From NCBI GenBank assembly GCA_021292105.1, contig CM037863.1, positions 11,910,546-11,974,545 on the forward strand: a stretch of 64,000 nt of DNA, written 5' to 3'. The translations under genes were made by a program, and so were the position numbers. Position 1 is the stretch's first letter; the number at the start of each line of letters is the position of its first letter. The stretch is from Anadara kagoshimensis (taxonomy: Eukaryota > Mollusca > Bivalvia > Arcoida > Arcidae). This document shows positions 56,342-64,000 of the stretch, in pieces. Below the pieces are notes generated by a model. It was not told the DNA's origin, did not search any database, and worked only from the letters and a program-made list of their open reading frames with translations.

Positions 56342-59300
56342 TTACTGGAGCTAATCCATCAATAATCATAACGTCAGTCTGAGGTTTATCATCTTGCCTA
56401 GTAATGCGCTTTTCCACTCATTAACTGCGATGTGGAACCAGTCCTTATTATTGCGACGGTGCTCATGCATGGAAAATTTCTTTAAATCACATTGTCTAAT
56501 TTGACATGATAAGTTTCATAATGCTATCCTTTTAAATTTTGACAATGTGGTATTCTGTATATGGATATGATAAATACTACTAAGAACAATAGCTACATGC
56601 ATTCAGATGAAACTTATGTCCTTTTACTGTTTACCTTATAATCCCCTCTGAAATCGCCGCTATTTTGAATTAGGATGATAGTAATCAAGCAGAATGCCAT
56701 ATTCAGACAAATTTCATGTCGGATCTATAGTATCTGGTCATTGTAAATGATAAATCTGATCAACCGAGGTCACTGCTTTGCCTAAATTGGAATCTTATGA
56801 TTTTTAAACATAAAACTTGAAAAAAAACCCGCCATTTTGAATTTATTGGCAGCCATTTTGAAAATGGACAAAATTTGGATGGCCAACGATGGATATATAA
56901 TGTACATGATACAAATAACCTATGGACCAAGTTTCATGCTTGTATCACAAAGTGAACTATTTTTGACTTAGCCGCTCCACTAATCACACTGTTTTCATGC
57001 TTATACACACAATACACTAGGAAAATAAAAACATCTGTGTCGTCAATCAGCACACAAATGCTATCACGACATGTTTGTATAGCCTGGAGAACATACGATA
57101 CATAGTTATGCCGGATTCATCATGGCCGAATCCACAATCGTATACATATTGCTGTGTTGCTTCCTCTGTCCTGGTCCTTAGAAGATACGAGATAGTATTT
57201 GTCAAATACAATATTTTCTTTGAAGTGTCTGGGTACCAATATGACCTATTTTGGGTTGATGCAATGAAATCTGATGTGTTATCGCCATGTAACCAAGGGA
57301 TGCGATAGAAAAAGTGTGAATCATTGTGATTGTTTGTGAGTTTTTGGTGAACGAACTTCACAAAGCGATTTGACTAGAGCTGACTTCATGCCTTTCCAAT
57401 GACAACCGTTTTCAACCACTATCAAAAAGGAACAGAACCGATATCAAATACAAGCAGAAGCTAAGCTCAAACTGCCCTGCTGTCCAAACAAAGGTAACCA
57501 ATGAAACATGTTTCCAAGATCAACAACTTGCTATGTTTTTGCATCTTGACGGCGTCGCTTTGAAACATATTGCCTTTATCATCTTTATAAGCTAATAATG
57601 GCATTATAAAACTCATCAGGTTGTCTTGATTGTACTCGTATTCCATCTTATCATACATTACAACTGAATCCATCATATTGACACATAAGAAGCAATTTTA
57701 CGAGCAATTTCCTTATGACCTGTTTTCATTTAGAGGGAGTTTGAAGAACAATAAATTTTGGTCAGATATATCCAAGGAACACAAAGGATTGAACTCTCTG
57801 AGTTATGGTCCGTATCACACTCAGAAAATATTCATTTCAATCGATCAGAGAAGCACCAATCTACCCACTAAAATTATCAGGCTAAAGAGCCATGCCTTTG
57901 AAGACTCATTTTTAAAATTTGATAGCAGTTTGTTCTCCAAACTGGTTAGCTAAGACATCATCCTAATATCCATCATGGTGCCGACATGCAAGACAGGACA
58001 CGCATGTGTTTATAGCAGCCACTGAGAAAGTTTACCAGCGTATTGTACATGTTCAGCATCAAATAAAATTATTCGTTGGGCGTGTTAATCAGGATACAAT
58101 CAGTTTTGTTGGAAGATTGTGTAGGGGTATTATTTTCTGCGGTCCAGTATAATTTGAAACAGCATTGTCAAGATCTAGCCGTTAAGATGTTGCTTAATGG
58201 CGACTTAAAAGTAAACCAAATCTAGACTGTGCACTACCTTTTCACTTACACCACATTGATAAACATGGGAGTCTGTAGTCAAAGCGTGTGTATCATAGTA
58301 GTCATTTGGAGTGGAAATAGTAGATCAAAACTATCATCAAACCAAAAATATGAGTTATAAAGTTTAACTCCAACCAATCAATTTGTGGAAGGCTGTTGCA
58401 TTATCAGTGACAGATTTTACTGTAGATTCCCGAAACCATAATACTTCATTATATGACGTAATGTATCAGTGTTCATGTAAAAATCGAATCAATTCATTGT
58501 TGAAAAACGTATTATTTAGTTTGATAAAAAGTCCGAGTATAACTGGTTTCAATCGTGGTAATATATATGTGACTGGATTAACTAAGATAGCAATAATGTG
58601 GCTTTGAAAACTTCTTCGTTGGATACACACTTTAAAAGACACCTTATCAAAGTGAACTAGCTTTTACGCTAGACTTAGTAAAGCTGAAATTACTAAAATC
58701 ATGTTTTAATATCTTATTATAAGGAATTGGTCGAGCCTCATTTATGACCTTTAAATCAAAATGTATCAAGATGTATGATTAAATTACGCAGCATTGAATG
58801 TGATATGCTGAGTTACATCTTATAATAAAACCATGTTACTCCCACCTTTGTTGGTCAAAATTGTTAAATATACTTTTAAATTGTCCCAAATGTTAAAAAC
58901 AACAACGGAAATGAGTTCCTCATCCTTGAAAACATATAAAACGGTATACTACAAGCTATTGTAGAACAATTCTTACAAAAGATAGATTTTCAATATGGCG
59001 TCAGGCAGCCATCTTGGATATATGCAAATTATGCAATTTGCCCAAGGTTGCCTTCAGTGCAACTAACCTAATTTAACTCTAGGGACCCTATAGAATACAA
59101 AACAGCAAAAAAACTTCATAGGAAAAAACATTTCTAGGTTCAAGTATTGAGTATATGGGAGTGTCAACTCGACTATTATCTTTTCTTTTCGTTTATTTTA
59201 TTTTCCCATCGCAAACGAAGTTTGGCCCGTATGTACGTATCCGCGTATATTACGCTCTCCTTGTCAGTGCTCTAATTACTTTATATCTACGTATCCACGT

Positions 59301-59589
59301 ATATTACGCTCTACTTGACAGCGGTCTACTAACTGTCTGTATTTCTCAACCAAATTTAATAAAACTTGATACATAAGTAGGATTAATCCTAGTCATATCT
59401 CTGACGTCTTTTGTAACTGGCAATCCCTATTTGAGTATTTGCTCTTGGAGTGAAATATTTCTGTCAGCTCTCAAAACAAAATCAGTTGATGTTTTTTAAC
59501 TCACACTTGGTATACAAGTATTACACACAATACATAATTGCCAGAGGATTAGTATTACTTGTGACATCATGCCACTTTTATATTTTCAG

Positions 59590-59772
59590 ACGTAAATAAT
59601 GCCCCGCACTTCAGCAATTTACCAAATACGATATCTGTGTCGGAGAGCGTTGCTAGTGGACACGTCTTTTACACACTGACGCCTACCGACTTGGACGCTG
59701 GAGCGACTCTTACCTACACAATGGACGTGCAACCTGCCACACATGCCGGATACATCGCCTTAAACACGTTAA
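59590..59772 (+). CDS. Exon 6: first part of cadherin repeat 3
   Basis: Acceptor TTTTATATTTTCAG. The reading is NVNNAPHFSNLPNTISVSES, then HVFYTLTPTDLDAGATLTY and MDVQPATHAGYIALN. NVNNAPHF matches the D-x-N-D-N-x-P-x-F linker of cadherins, and TDLDAGA matches the calcium loop. This is the most typical EC repeat start in the window. 183 bp, phase 1 to phase 1. Donor A then GTATGA (gt at 59773). Confidence 0.85.
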
Positions 59773-59869
59773 GTATGATGTTTTACTCATAATACATATA
59801 GATCTACTATGGAACCGTTTATTTTCGTGGGGTCAAATTTTCTCATCTTTTATTCTTGCTAAGTCGGTT

Positions 59870-60110
59870 TCATTCGCTTCAAGTTGTAATCCCCTCAGTA
59901 GCGAGTACAGGTGGTCTACTATTCCTTCGGAAGAGACCTTACAAACCGATGGCTCGTGTCACAACAGGTGTCGCACGTTAAAGAACCCACCCTGTACATT
60001 GCCCTGAACGCACTGCAAAAATTTCTGTCACTTCACTTTTAGCTGGTGCCGTCTCGATATAAATGAAATATTCTTGACTGGGACGTAAAACCCCATTCAA
60101 TCAATCAAAC
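59870..60110 (+). mobile_element. SINE body, GATT-tailed subfamily
   Basis: Head-proximal part lost. The body GTTAAAGAACCCACCCTG, then GCCGTCTCGATATAAATGAA and ATTCTTGACTGGGACGTAAA, ends in CAATCAATCAAACAATC. It is the reverse orientation of 49323-49690. Confidence 0.65.
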
Positions 60111-60284
60111 AATCTTTGTTTATCTGAGAAATCAGCTAGTCCGCCTCTATGGAATATTAAATATTGATGAATGCTGAGTGCTTGCCACGACCTAATTTCA
60201 AGTCTTGGTCAGACCTGGTTGGGATAAAATAATAGGATAAATAGTTTACATGCATTATCATGCCTTCAGTGTACCATATGTTGT

Positions 60285-60410
60285 TTTTGATTGTGATTTT
60301 GACATGGATTAGTATGTTTGTTTTTGATTGTGATTTTGACATGGATTAGTATGTTTGTTTTTGATTGTAATTTGGACATGGATTAGTATGTTTGTTTTTG
60401 ATTATATACT
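60285..60410. repeat. 45-bp tandem repeat, three to four units
   Basis: TTGTTTTTGATTGTGATTTT, then GACATGGATTAGTATG, repeats from about 60285 to 60400. The same words occur singly at 49915-49955 (GGACATGGATTAGTATGTTT), so it grew from a piece of the dispersed 150-bp repeat. Confidence 0.85.
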
Positions 60411-60480
60411 TATATTGAAATAATTACACGAAAAGGTCATTTACTTTTTCTAAAATTTTATCATTTTGATCTCATTTCAG

Positions 60481-60662
60481 CAAATCAGGTTTCCTTGGTA
60501 ACAGGGTTTAATTATGAAGATGTGAATTACTTCAACCTGACATTTACAATAACCGACGGTCTGGCTTCTACCACGGAGATACTGAATGTCAACATCGTAA
60601 ATGAACACGAGGGTTGCTACTTCCACCAAGCCATATATTACCTAACGACCGTAGAAGGAGCG
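60481..60662 (+). CDS. Exon 7: end of cadherin repeat 3, start of repeat 4
   Basis: Acceptor TGATCTCATTTCAG. The reading is TNQVSLVTGFNYEDV, then NYFNLTFTITDG, TTEILNVNIVNEHEG and YYLTTVEGA. FNYEDV-x-x-F-x-L-x-F-x-I-TDG is the classic third segment of an EC repeat (D/N-YE). NEHEG takes the place of NDNAP, and YYLTTVEGA opens the next repeat. 182 bp, in phase 1, out phase 0. Donor GCG then GTGAGT (gt at 60663). Confidence 0.85.
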
Positions 60663-60817
60663 GTGAGTTCTATTTGACCGTTTGACATGTGTCCGTTCAA
60701 TGTCTGATTTCGTTCCTGGACCGGTTGGTTGGTTGAATGCTGCTTGACGTCGTATCAGCAATTTTTCAGCTATTTGCGACGAGAACTATTTTACTTATCT
60801 CTATAACGATTTCTTGT

Positions 60818-61087
60818 ATGCATGTGAAGTCCAAGTGTGTTGTATGGTCTGTCTTGTACCATTGCGCATTCAGGGCGACTTTAAGGTGCTAGCTTACAGA
60901 GTCAGTATGTCGCAAACAAGCGTATCATTCCCCCAGTTCATTATAATGATACCATGTTAACCAGTAAAGGCCAACGGCGAGGAAATTTCACTTTCCCACA
61001 TGTGGTCTGAGCGGGACTCGAACTTACAACGTTGAGATACCCTGGATTTGTAGACTCACGTCTTATCCATTAGGCCACCGCGGCCTC
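60818..61087 (-). mobile_element. tRNA-Arg-like SINE, minus copy
   Basis: On the minus strand GAGGCCGCGGTGGCCTAATG, then GATAAGACGTGAGTC, a good B box (AAGTTCGAGTCCCGC), and a body with CGTTGGCCTTTACTGGTTAA. Same family as 26427-26715. Confidence 0.75.
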
Positions 61088-61789
61088 TTTGTTACTGGTC
61101 CGGGTTTCATGTCAAATTACATATGATACCGGTGTTCAGCACTAGGCGACCGATTTGGAATACAATTCCTCATCAGTAATGATTGGGCCAAAAATCTTTT
61201 TCAATGAGTTGAGAAAATACTTAAATGACCAAAATATATTTATGCAAATTTAATCAAAGTTCAAATCTCAAATGCCAATTTTCAAAGTGACTCAAAATAA
61301 TTGAAAATTTTAACAGTTTTAACATGAAAAAGATAAGAATGACAATGAAAGTTACAAATAAAAACAAAATATTGAAGATGACTATCATAAAAAGGCAAAT
61401 TCTAGAAGCTTTGCCTTGCACTCAAAATTCCAAAGATTTGCTGTAATGAAATATATTTTTATATTCAGCCATTTAGGATTTGTTAATTTTTATTAAATTA
61501 CTAATATGAACTTAGTAGTAATACGTTAGTAATAAAGTAAACAAAGTTGTTTGAATACCACGATGGGACACATGCACCACTCGCGCTACATAGACTACCA
61601 GTACGACACCTGAATAAAGTACAACTTTCAACTAGCAGCCTGCAGTTTAGTTTTTAAGTGTTTCATTACAGGTCTCAAATTTTAAATAAATAATAAATCA
61701 CCAATTAGAAATGGTGAAATAAAAGAAATTTTAAGCACATAGATTCATTTCATTTTGATATTTTTCATCATTGTATTTATTTAATTTAG
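61088..61789. other. Intron 7 remainder, nothing recognised
   Basis: AT-rich, without element ends, SINE boxes or coding potential that I can see. Confidence 0.4.
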
Positions 61790-61887
61790 GCCGGCAGCAA
61801 TTCTCTGAATCCGGGTTTTGTAATAAAAGATTATGATGGAACTACTTCATGGACTCTAGAATTTCTCCCCGGAAACAATAGCGAAAG
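61790..61887 (+). CDS. Exon 8: middle of cadherin repeat 4
   Basis: Acceptor TTTATTTAATTTAG, then GCC in phase 0. The reading is AGSNSLNPGFVIKDYDG, then SWTLEFLPGNNSE. KDYDG sits where the calcium loop is expected. This is a shorter repeat than the others. 98 bp, phase 0 to phase 2. Donor AG then GTATTT (gt at 61888), followed by a TTTA run. Confidence 0.7.
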
Positions 61888-62705
61888 GTATTTATTTATT
61901 TATTTTTAATTTAGCTATTTATTTTTAATTTAATTATTGTATTTATTTCATCTAAAACTCTGTGTTTGTTTCTCTTTCCCTTTCTTTTGGTGTGTTATTA
62001 TTTCGTACATTTGTATTGGCATACTCTTTAATTAGAAATAATCAATTCCTATTTTGTTTCAGGCATTTTGATTGGTTATACCTTTTCTCTCATTTTCGTA
62101 TGAAAGAAGTGGCTCTCCGAGACGTCATGTTATTATGAACACATAGCGATGCTAATTTTTCTTCTTGAAAGTATTGCACTGGGGCTAATCCTAGTTTAAG
62201 AAATTTACTTTGTTTACTTGTTGAAAATCGTTTGTTTTCTCAAGGTGTTTTTTCCACGCCAATTGTTCTTGTATCCGGAAACCGACATTTTGTGCTGCTC
62301 ACGTGACGCTCATAGATCTAGATCTTGACGTGATTGCATTGTTCTAGATTGCGCATGTTGCATTGGTACTACCGGTACTAGCTATAAAAACCCCGAATTT
62401 TGAACGGACAAAAGGTTAACAACCCAGTGGTATATATTGGAAGGCTAAAAAACTATTCATATATTTTTTTTATTTTTTATTTATTTATTTTATATTTACA
62501 ATTCTTTCTTTTAATAAATATTTTGTACCTTGGTGCTATTTTTTTTCCATATCTGCTCGTGTGATATAGGGTTTTTAGAGATGCGAGATCGGCGTTTCTC
62601 ACATGATCACGTGACCCCCTGTGCGGGACGTGACGTAATATTGCGGGAAAATTGATATACATCAAGGGTCATGACCCCTATTGTCTTTCAACGGAATTGC
62701 AATAC
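61888..62705. other. Intron 8, first part
   Basis: TTTA runs after the donor, then mixed sequence with ACGT-rich words (GTGACGCTCATAGATC, GGGACGTGACGTAATATT) that look like pieces of DNA transposons. No ends identified. Confidence 0.35.
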
Positions 62706-63055
62706 TAATAGAATCTTTCACCTGTTTGTGACCGATACCGTATGATCTCAGTCGAGGGTGATGTGATGTAACATATCCCAATCGAGGCTTTGCCGGGACT
62801 GGGATAAGTTACATCACATCACCCGAGACTGAAATCAACCGGTATCTGTCACAAGCAGGTGACAGATTCTTTTTCTCGTACCATTAAATAGTTCATAACT
62901 GTGACACCTACTAATAGAATCTGTCACCTGTTTGTGACCGATACCGTATGATCTCAGTCGAGGGTGATGTGATGTATCATTTATCCCAATTGAGGCTGTG
63001 CCGAGATTGGGATATGTTACATCACATCGCCCGAGACTGAGATCAACCCGTATAA
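62706..63055. repeat. Two tandem copies of a hairpin repeat
   Basis: Copy 1 (62706-62880) and copy 2 (62912-63055) begin alike: AATAGAATCT(T/G)TCACCTG, TTTGTGACCGATACCGTATG, ATCTCAGTCGAGGGTGATGT. Each then folds back on itself: GATGTAACATATCCCAATCG opposes GGGATAAGTTACATCACATC in copy 1, and GATGTATCATTTATCCCAAT opposes GGGATATGTTACATCACATC in copy 2. Confidence 0.85.
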
Positions 63056-63189
63056 CATATTTGAGAAAAAAAAAGAAACGCTTTGTTTTGTTGACGTCAT
63101 GCACAATGATTATGATCGGATACGCCATCCCGATTGTTCAATTGTCGCGTGAGGCAGTACCAGACAGACTGGACAAGACAGAAAAATTA

Positions 63190-63258
63190 GCACTGGTGTG
63201 CGCGTGAGATTTTTCTGTCCGAGGCACTGGTGTGCGCGTGAGATTTTTCTGTCCGAGG
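63190..63258. repeat. 34-bp direct repeat, two copies
   Basis: CACTGGTGTGCGCGTGAGAT, then TTTTCTGTCCGAGG, at about 63190-63223 and 63224-63257. A partial inverse (GACAGAAAAATTAGCACTGG) lies just before. Confidence 0.8.
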
Positions 63259-63299
63259 TACGAGAAAATTGCTTCTGCATGAATACAGTCATATTGTAA

Positions 63300-63543
63300 A
63301 TATTTATTTATCAGGTTAAGATTGCCAATAGCGGACTGATATCATTTCTGTCGACTACAACATATATAGTGTCATTCATTATTCCTTTTATTTATTTATT
63401 TATTTATTCATTTATTTATTTATCAGGTTTAATACCGGACTGATGTTATTTGCTTTTGACTTTCCGCTTTGATTAATTAATTGTCATTTATTATTCATTT
63501 TATTTATTTATTCATTTATTTAATAGGTTTAAAGATAGCCAAT

Positions 63544-63586
<43 letters not shown>

Positions 63587-63590
63587 TTAG
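63300..63590 (+). pseudogene. Three decayed copies of exon 9's start between TTTA runs
   Basis: Copies of the acceptor plus first codons occur at 63312-63360 (TTTATCAG, GTTAAGATTGCCAATAGCGG), 63421-63475 (TTTATCAG, GTTTAATACCGGACTGATGT) and 63524-63545 (TTTAATAG, GTTTAAAGATAGCCAATTTA). Each is followed by TTTA repeats. The functional copy is exon 9 at 63591 (TTTATTAG, GTTTAGTATTGCCAATACCG). Copy 1 keeps about 45 bp of similarity, copy 3 about 20. Confidence 0.75.
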
Positions 63591-63738
63591 GTTTAGTATT
63601 GCCAATACCGGACTGATATCATTTGCTGTCGACTACAATATCGACAGTTCCGCTATGGCGTCTTCAGTGATACTAACCGTTAAATGTGTGGATACGACAG
63701 GACAAACCGGTACAACAAAAGTACAGATAACCGTAGGG
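63591..63738 (+). CDS. Exon 9: end of cadherin repeat 4
   Basis: Acceptor within a TTTA run (ATTTATTAG). With AG from exon 8 the reading is RFSIANTGLISFAVDYN, then SVILTVKCVDTTGQTGTT and KVQITVG. The I-x-x-TG-x-I-x-F and V-x-V-x-D strands are those of an EC repeat end. 148 bp, phase 2 to phase 0, with donor GGG then GTAAAT (gt at 63739). The TTTA run replaces a normal polypyrimidine tract. The rest of the window (63740-64000) is intron. Confidence 0.8.
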
Positions 63739-64000
63739 GTAAATAAATATTATTTTACGGGCAAAAAGATGGGCGTGGTCGTTTTTTATTCCTGATAATC
63801 CGACAGAAGGACTTCCTCTTGCAACCCCTTCCCTTTCCATTAAATTCAAAATAAAGTTTTTAAAAAATAATTTTTTAAAGAAATGGTCAAAATGACTTGA
63901 TTCCATATATTTAGGATTTTTTTCAGTTAAAATTAAAATTTTAGCGGAAAGTACAAATCTGACCAACATGCTAATGATTTTTGGGGATTTAAACATTTGT

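Larger units (their letters stand above)
54071..56980 (-). mobile_element. 2.9-kb TIR element nested in the 6.5-kb one
   Basis: GTGGAGCGGCTAAGTCAAAA at 54071 is the inverse of TTTTGACTTAGCCGCTCCAC ending at 56980. TA flanks both (54069-54070, 56981-56982). The TIRs extend for about 165 bp at roughly 80% identity (AGTTCACTTTGTGATACAAG, ATGAAACTTGGT, then AAAATGGC blocks). The interior carries two GTCCGTCTG repeats (54360, 54675) and a decayed gene on the minus strand. Confidence 0.8.
52673..59141. mobile_element. 6.5-kb element with ~270-bp terminal inverted repeats
   Basis: GAACCTAGAAATGTTCATTC at 52673 is mirrored by the sequence ending ACATTTCTAGGTTC at 59141. The similarity continues inward for about 270 bp: TATGAAGTTTTTTTGCTG, then ATGGCCGCC / ATGGCTGCC, CAATAGCTTGTA and TTTTAACAT blocks. 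The interior holds a 53-bp minisatellite, a nested 2.9-kb TIR element and frames I cannot place (57047-57361, 57467-57676, minus). No target duplication is clear. It fills most of intron 5 of the cadherin gene. Confidence 0.7.
26101..63738 (+). other. Cadherin-repeat gene, 5' part (gene span)
   Basis: A gene of at least nine exons on the + strand, open at the right edge. The exons are 26101-26172, 49115-49292, 50026-50181, 50996-51139, 52287-52406, 59590-59772, 60481-60662, 61790-61887 and 63591-63738. Splice phases agree throughout (0, 1, 1, 1, 1, 1, 0, 2, 0), and every border is GT..AG. The product would start with a signal peptide followed by about four cadherin-type repeats, each spread over two exons. 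Calcium-site motifs are recognisable but loose (DADGD, VIDND, NVNNAP, DLDAGA). A role in adhesion at the cell surface is inferred from the family. No transmembrane or cytoplasmic exon lies in the window. The link of exon 1 to the rest rests on matching phase and logic, and other exons could lie in the 23-kb first intron. Confidence 0.7.

Noticed and set aside
57047-57676. Minus-strand frames 57047-57361 and 57467-57676 as parts of the decayed gene at 55480-56341
   Set aside because: They lie outside the inner TIR element and show none of the family's motifs; left unassigned.
59155-59376. 73-codon frame after the 6.5-kb element
   Set aside because: Contains a short local duplication (CGTATATTACGCTCT twice) and no known pattern; not supported as a gene.

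Overview
The window looks like nuclear DNA of a lophotrochozoan animal, most likely a mollusc and perhaps a bivalve. It is AT-rich, has spliced exons with GT..AG borders and no bacterial gene structure, and holds several tRNA-derived SINE families, a two-ORF LINE, small TIR elements, long tandem repeats and a cadherin gene with many introns. The organism call is inference from repeat style. I found no rRNA gene, functional tRNA gene, operon or CRISPR array.

Layout. 1-3465: an intact-ended TTAA-flanked element (298-1568), then SINEs and ends of a small TIR element family, called here the 'CAGT MITE' because its ends begin CAGTACAGACC and it is flanked by TA. 3466-23098: a 19.6-kb satellite of about 270 monomers of 73 bp. 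The monomer is the terminal and subterminal part of the CAGT MITE. The array lies between two inverted arms (2713-2943 and 23100-23612). 23613-26100: more MITE ends, a long TTTA tract and AT-rich sequence.

26101-63738 and beyond: the only host gene I can support, on the + strand. A probable signal-peptide exon (26101-26172) is followed, after about 23 kb, by eight exons (49115-63738) that encode about four cadherin-type ectodomain repeats. Their splice phases agree from exon to exon. The gene runs off the right edge.

Intron 1 is filled with repeats: a 57-bp minisatellite (26730-29215), a 73-bp minisatellite unrelated to the satellite (30310-31090), SINEs, CAGT MITEs, and a nest at 35459-45482. 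In the nest a MITE is split by a LINE with a 15-bp target-site duplication. The LINE is split by a 3.9-kb TIR element, and that element carries another CAGT MITE. A second, 0.66-kb insertion lies in the LINE tail and carries the start of a tyrosine-recombinase-like (DUF3504/Crypton type) protein. The 5'-truncated LINE ORF1 encodes a NADAR (YbiA-like) domain.

The intron between the 4th and 5th cadherin exons (52407-59589) holds a 6.5-kb element with about 270-bp TIRs and, inside it, a 2.9-kb TIR element with a decayed protein gene of a widespread repeat-associated family. Two cadherin exons are preceded by ladders of decayed copies of their own acceptor and first codons, each next to a microsatellite.
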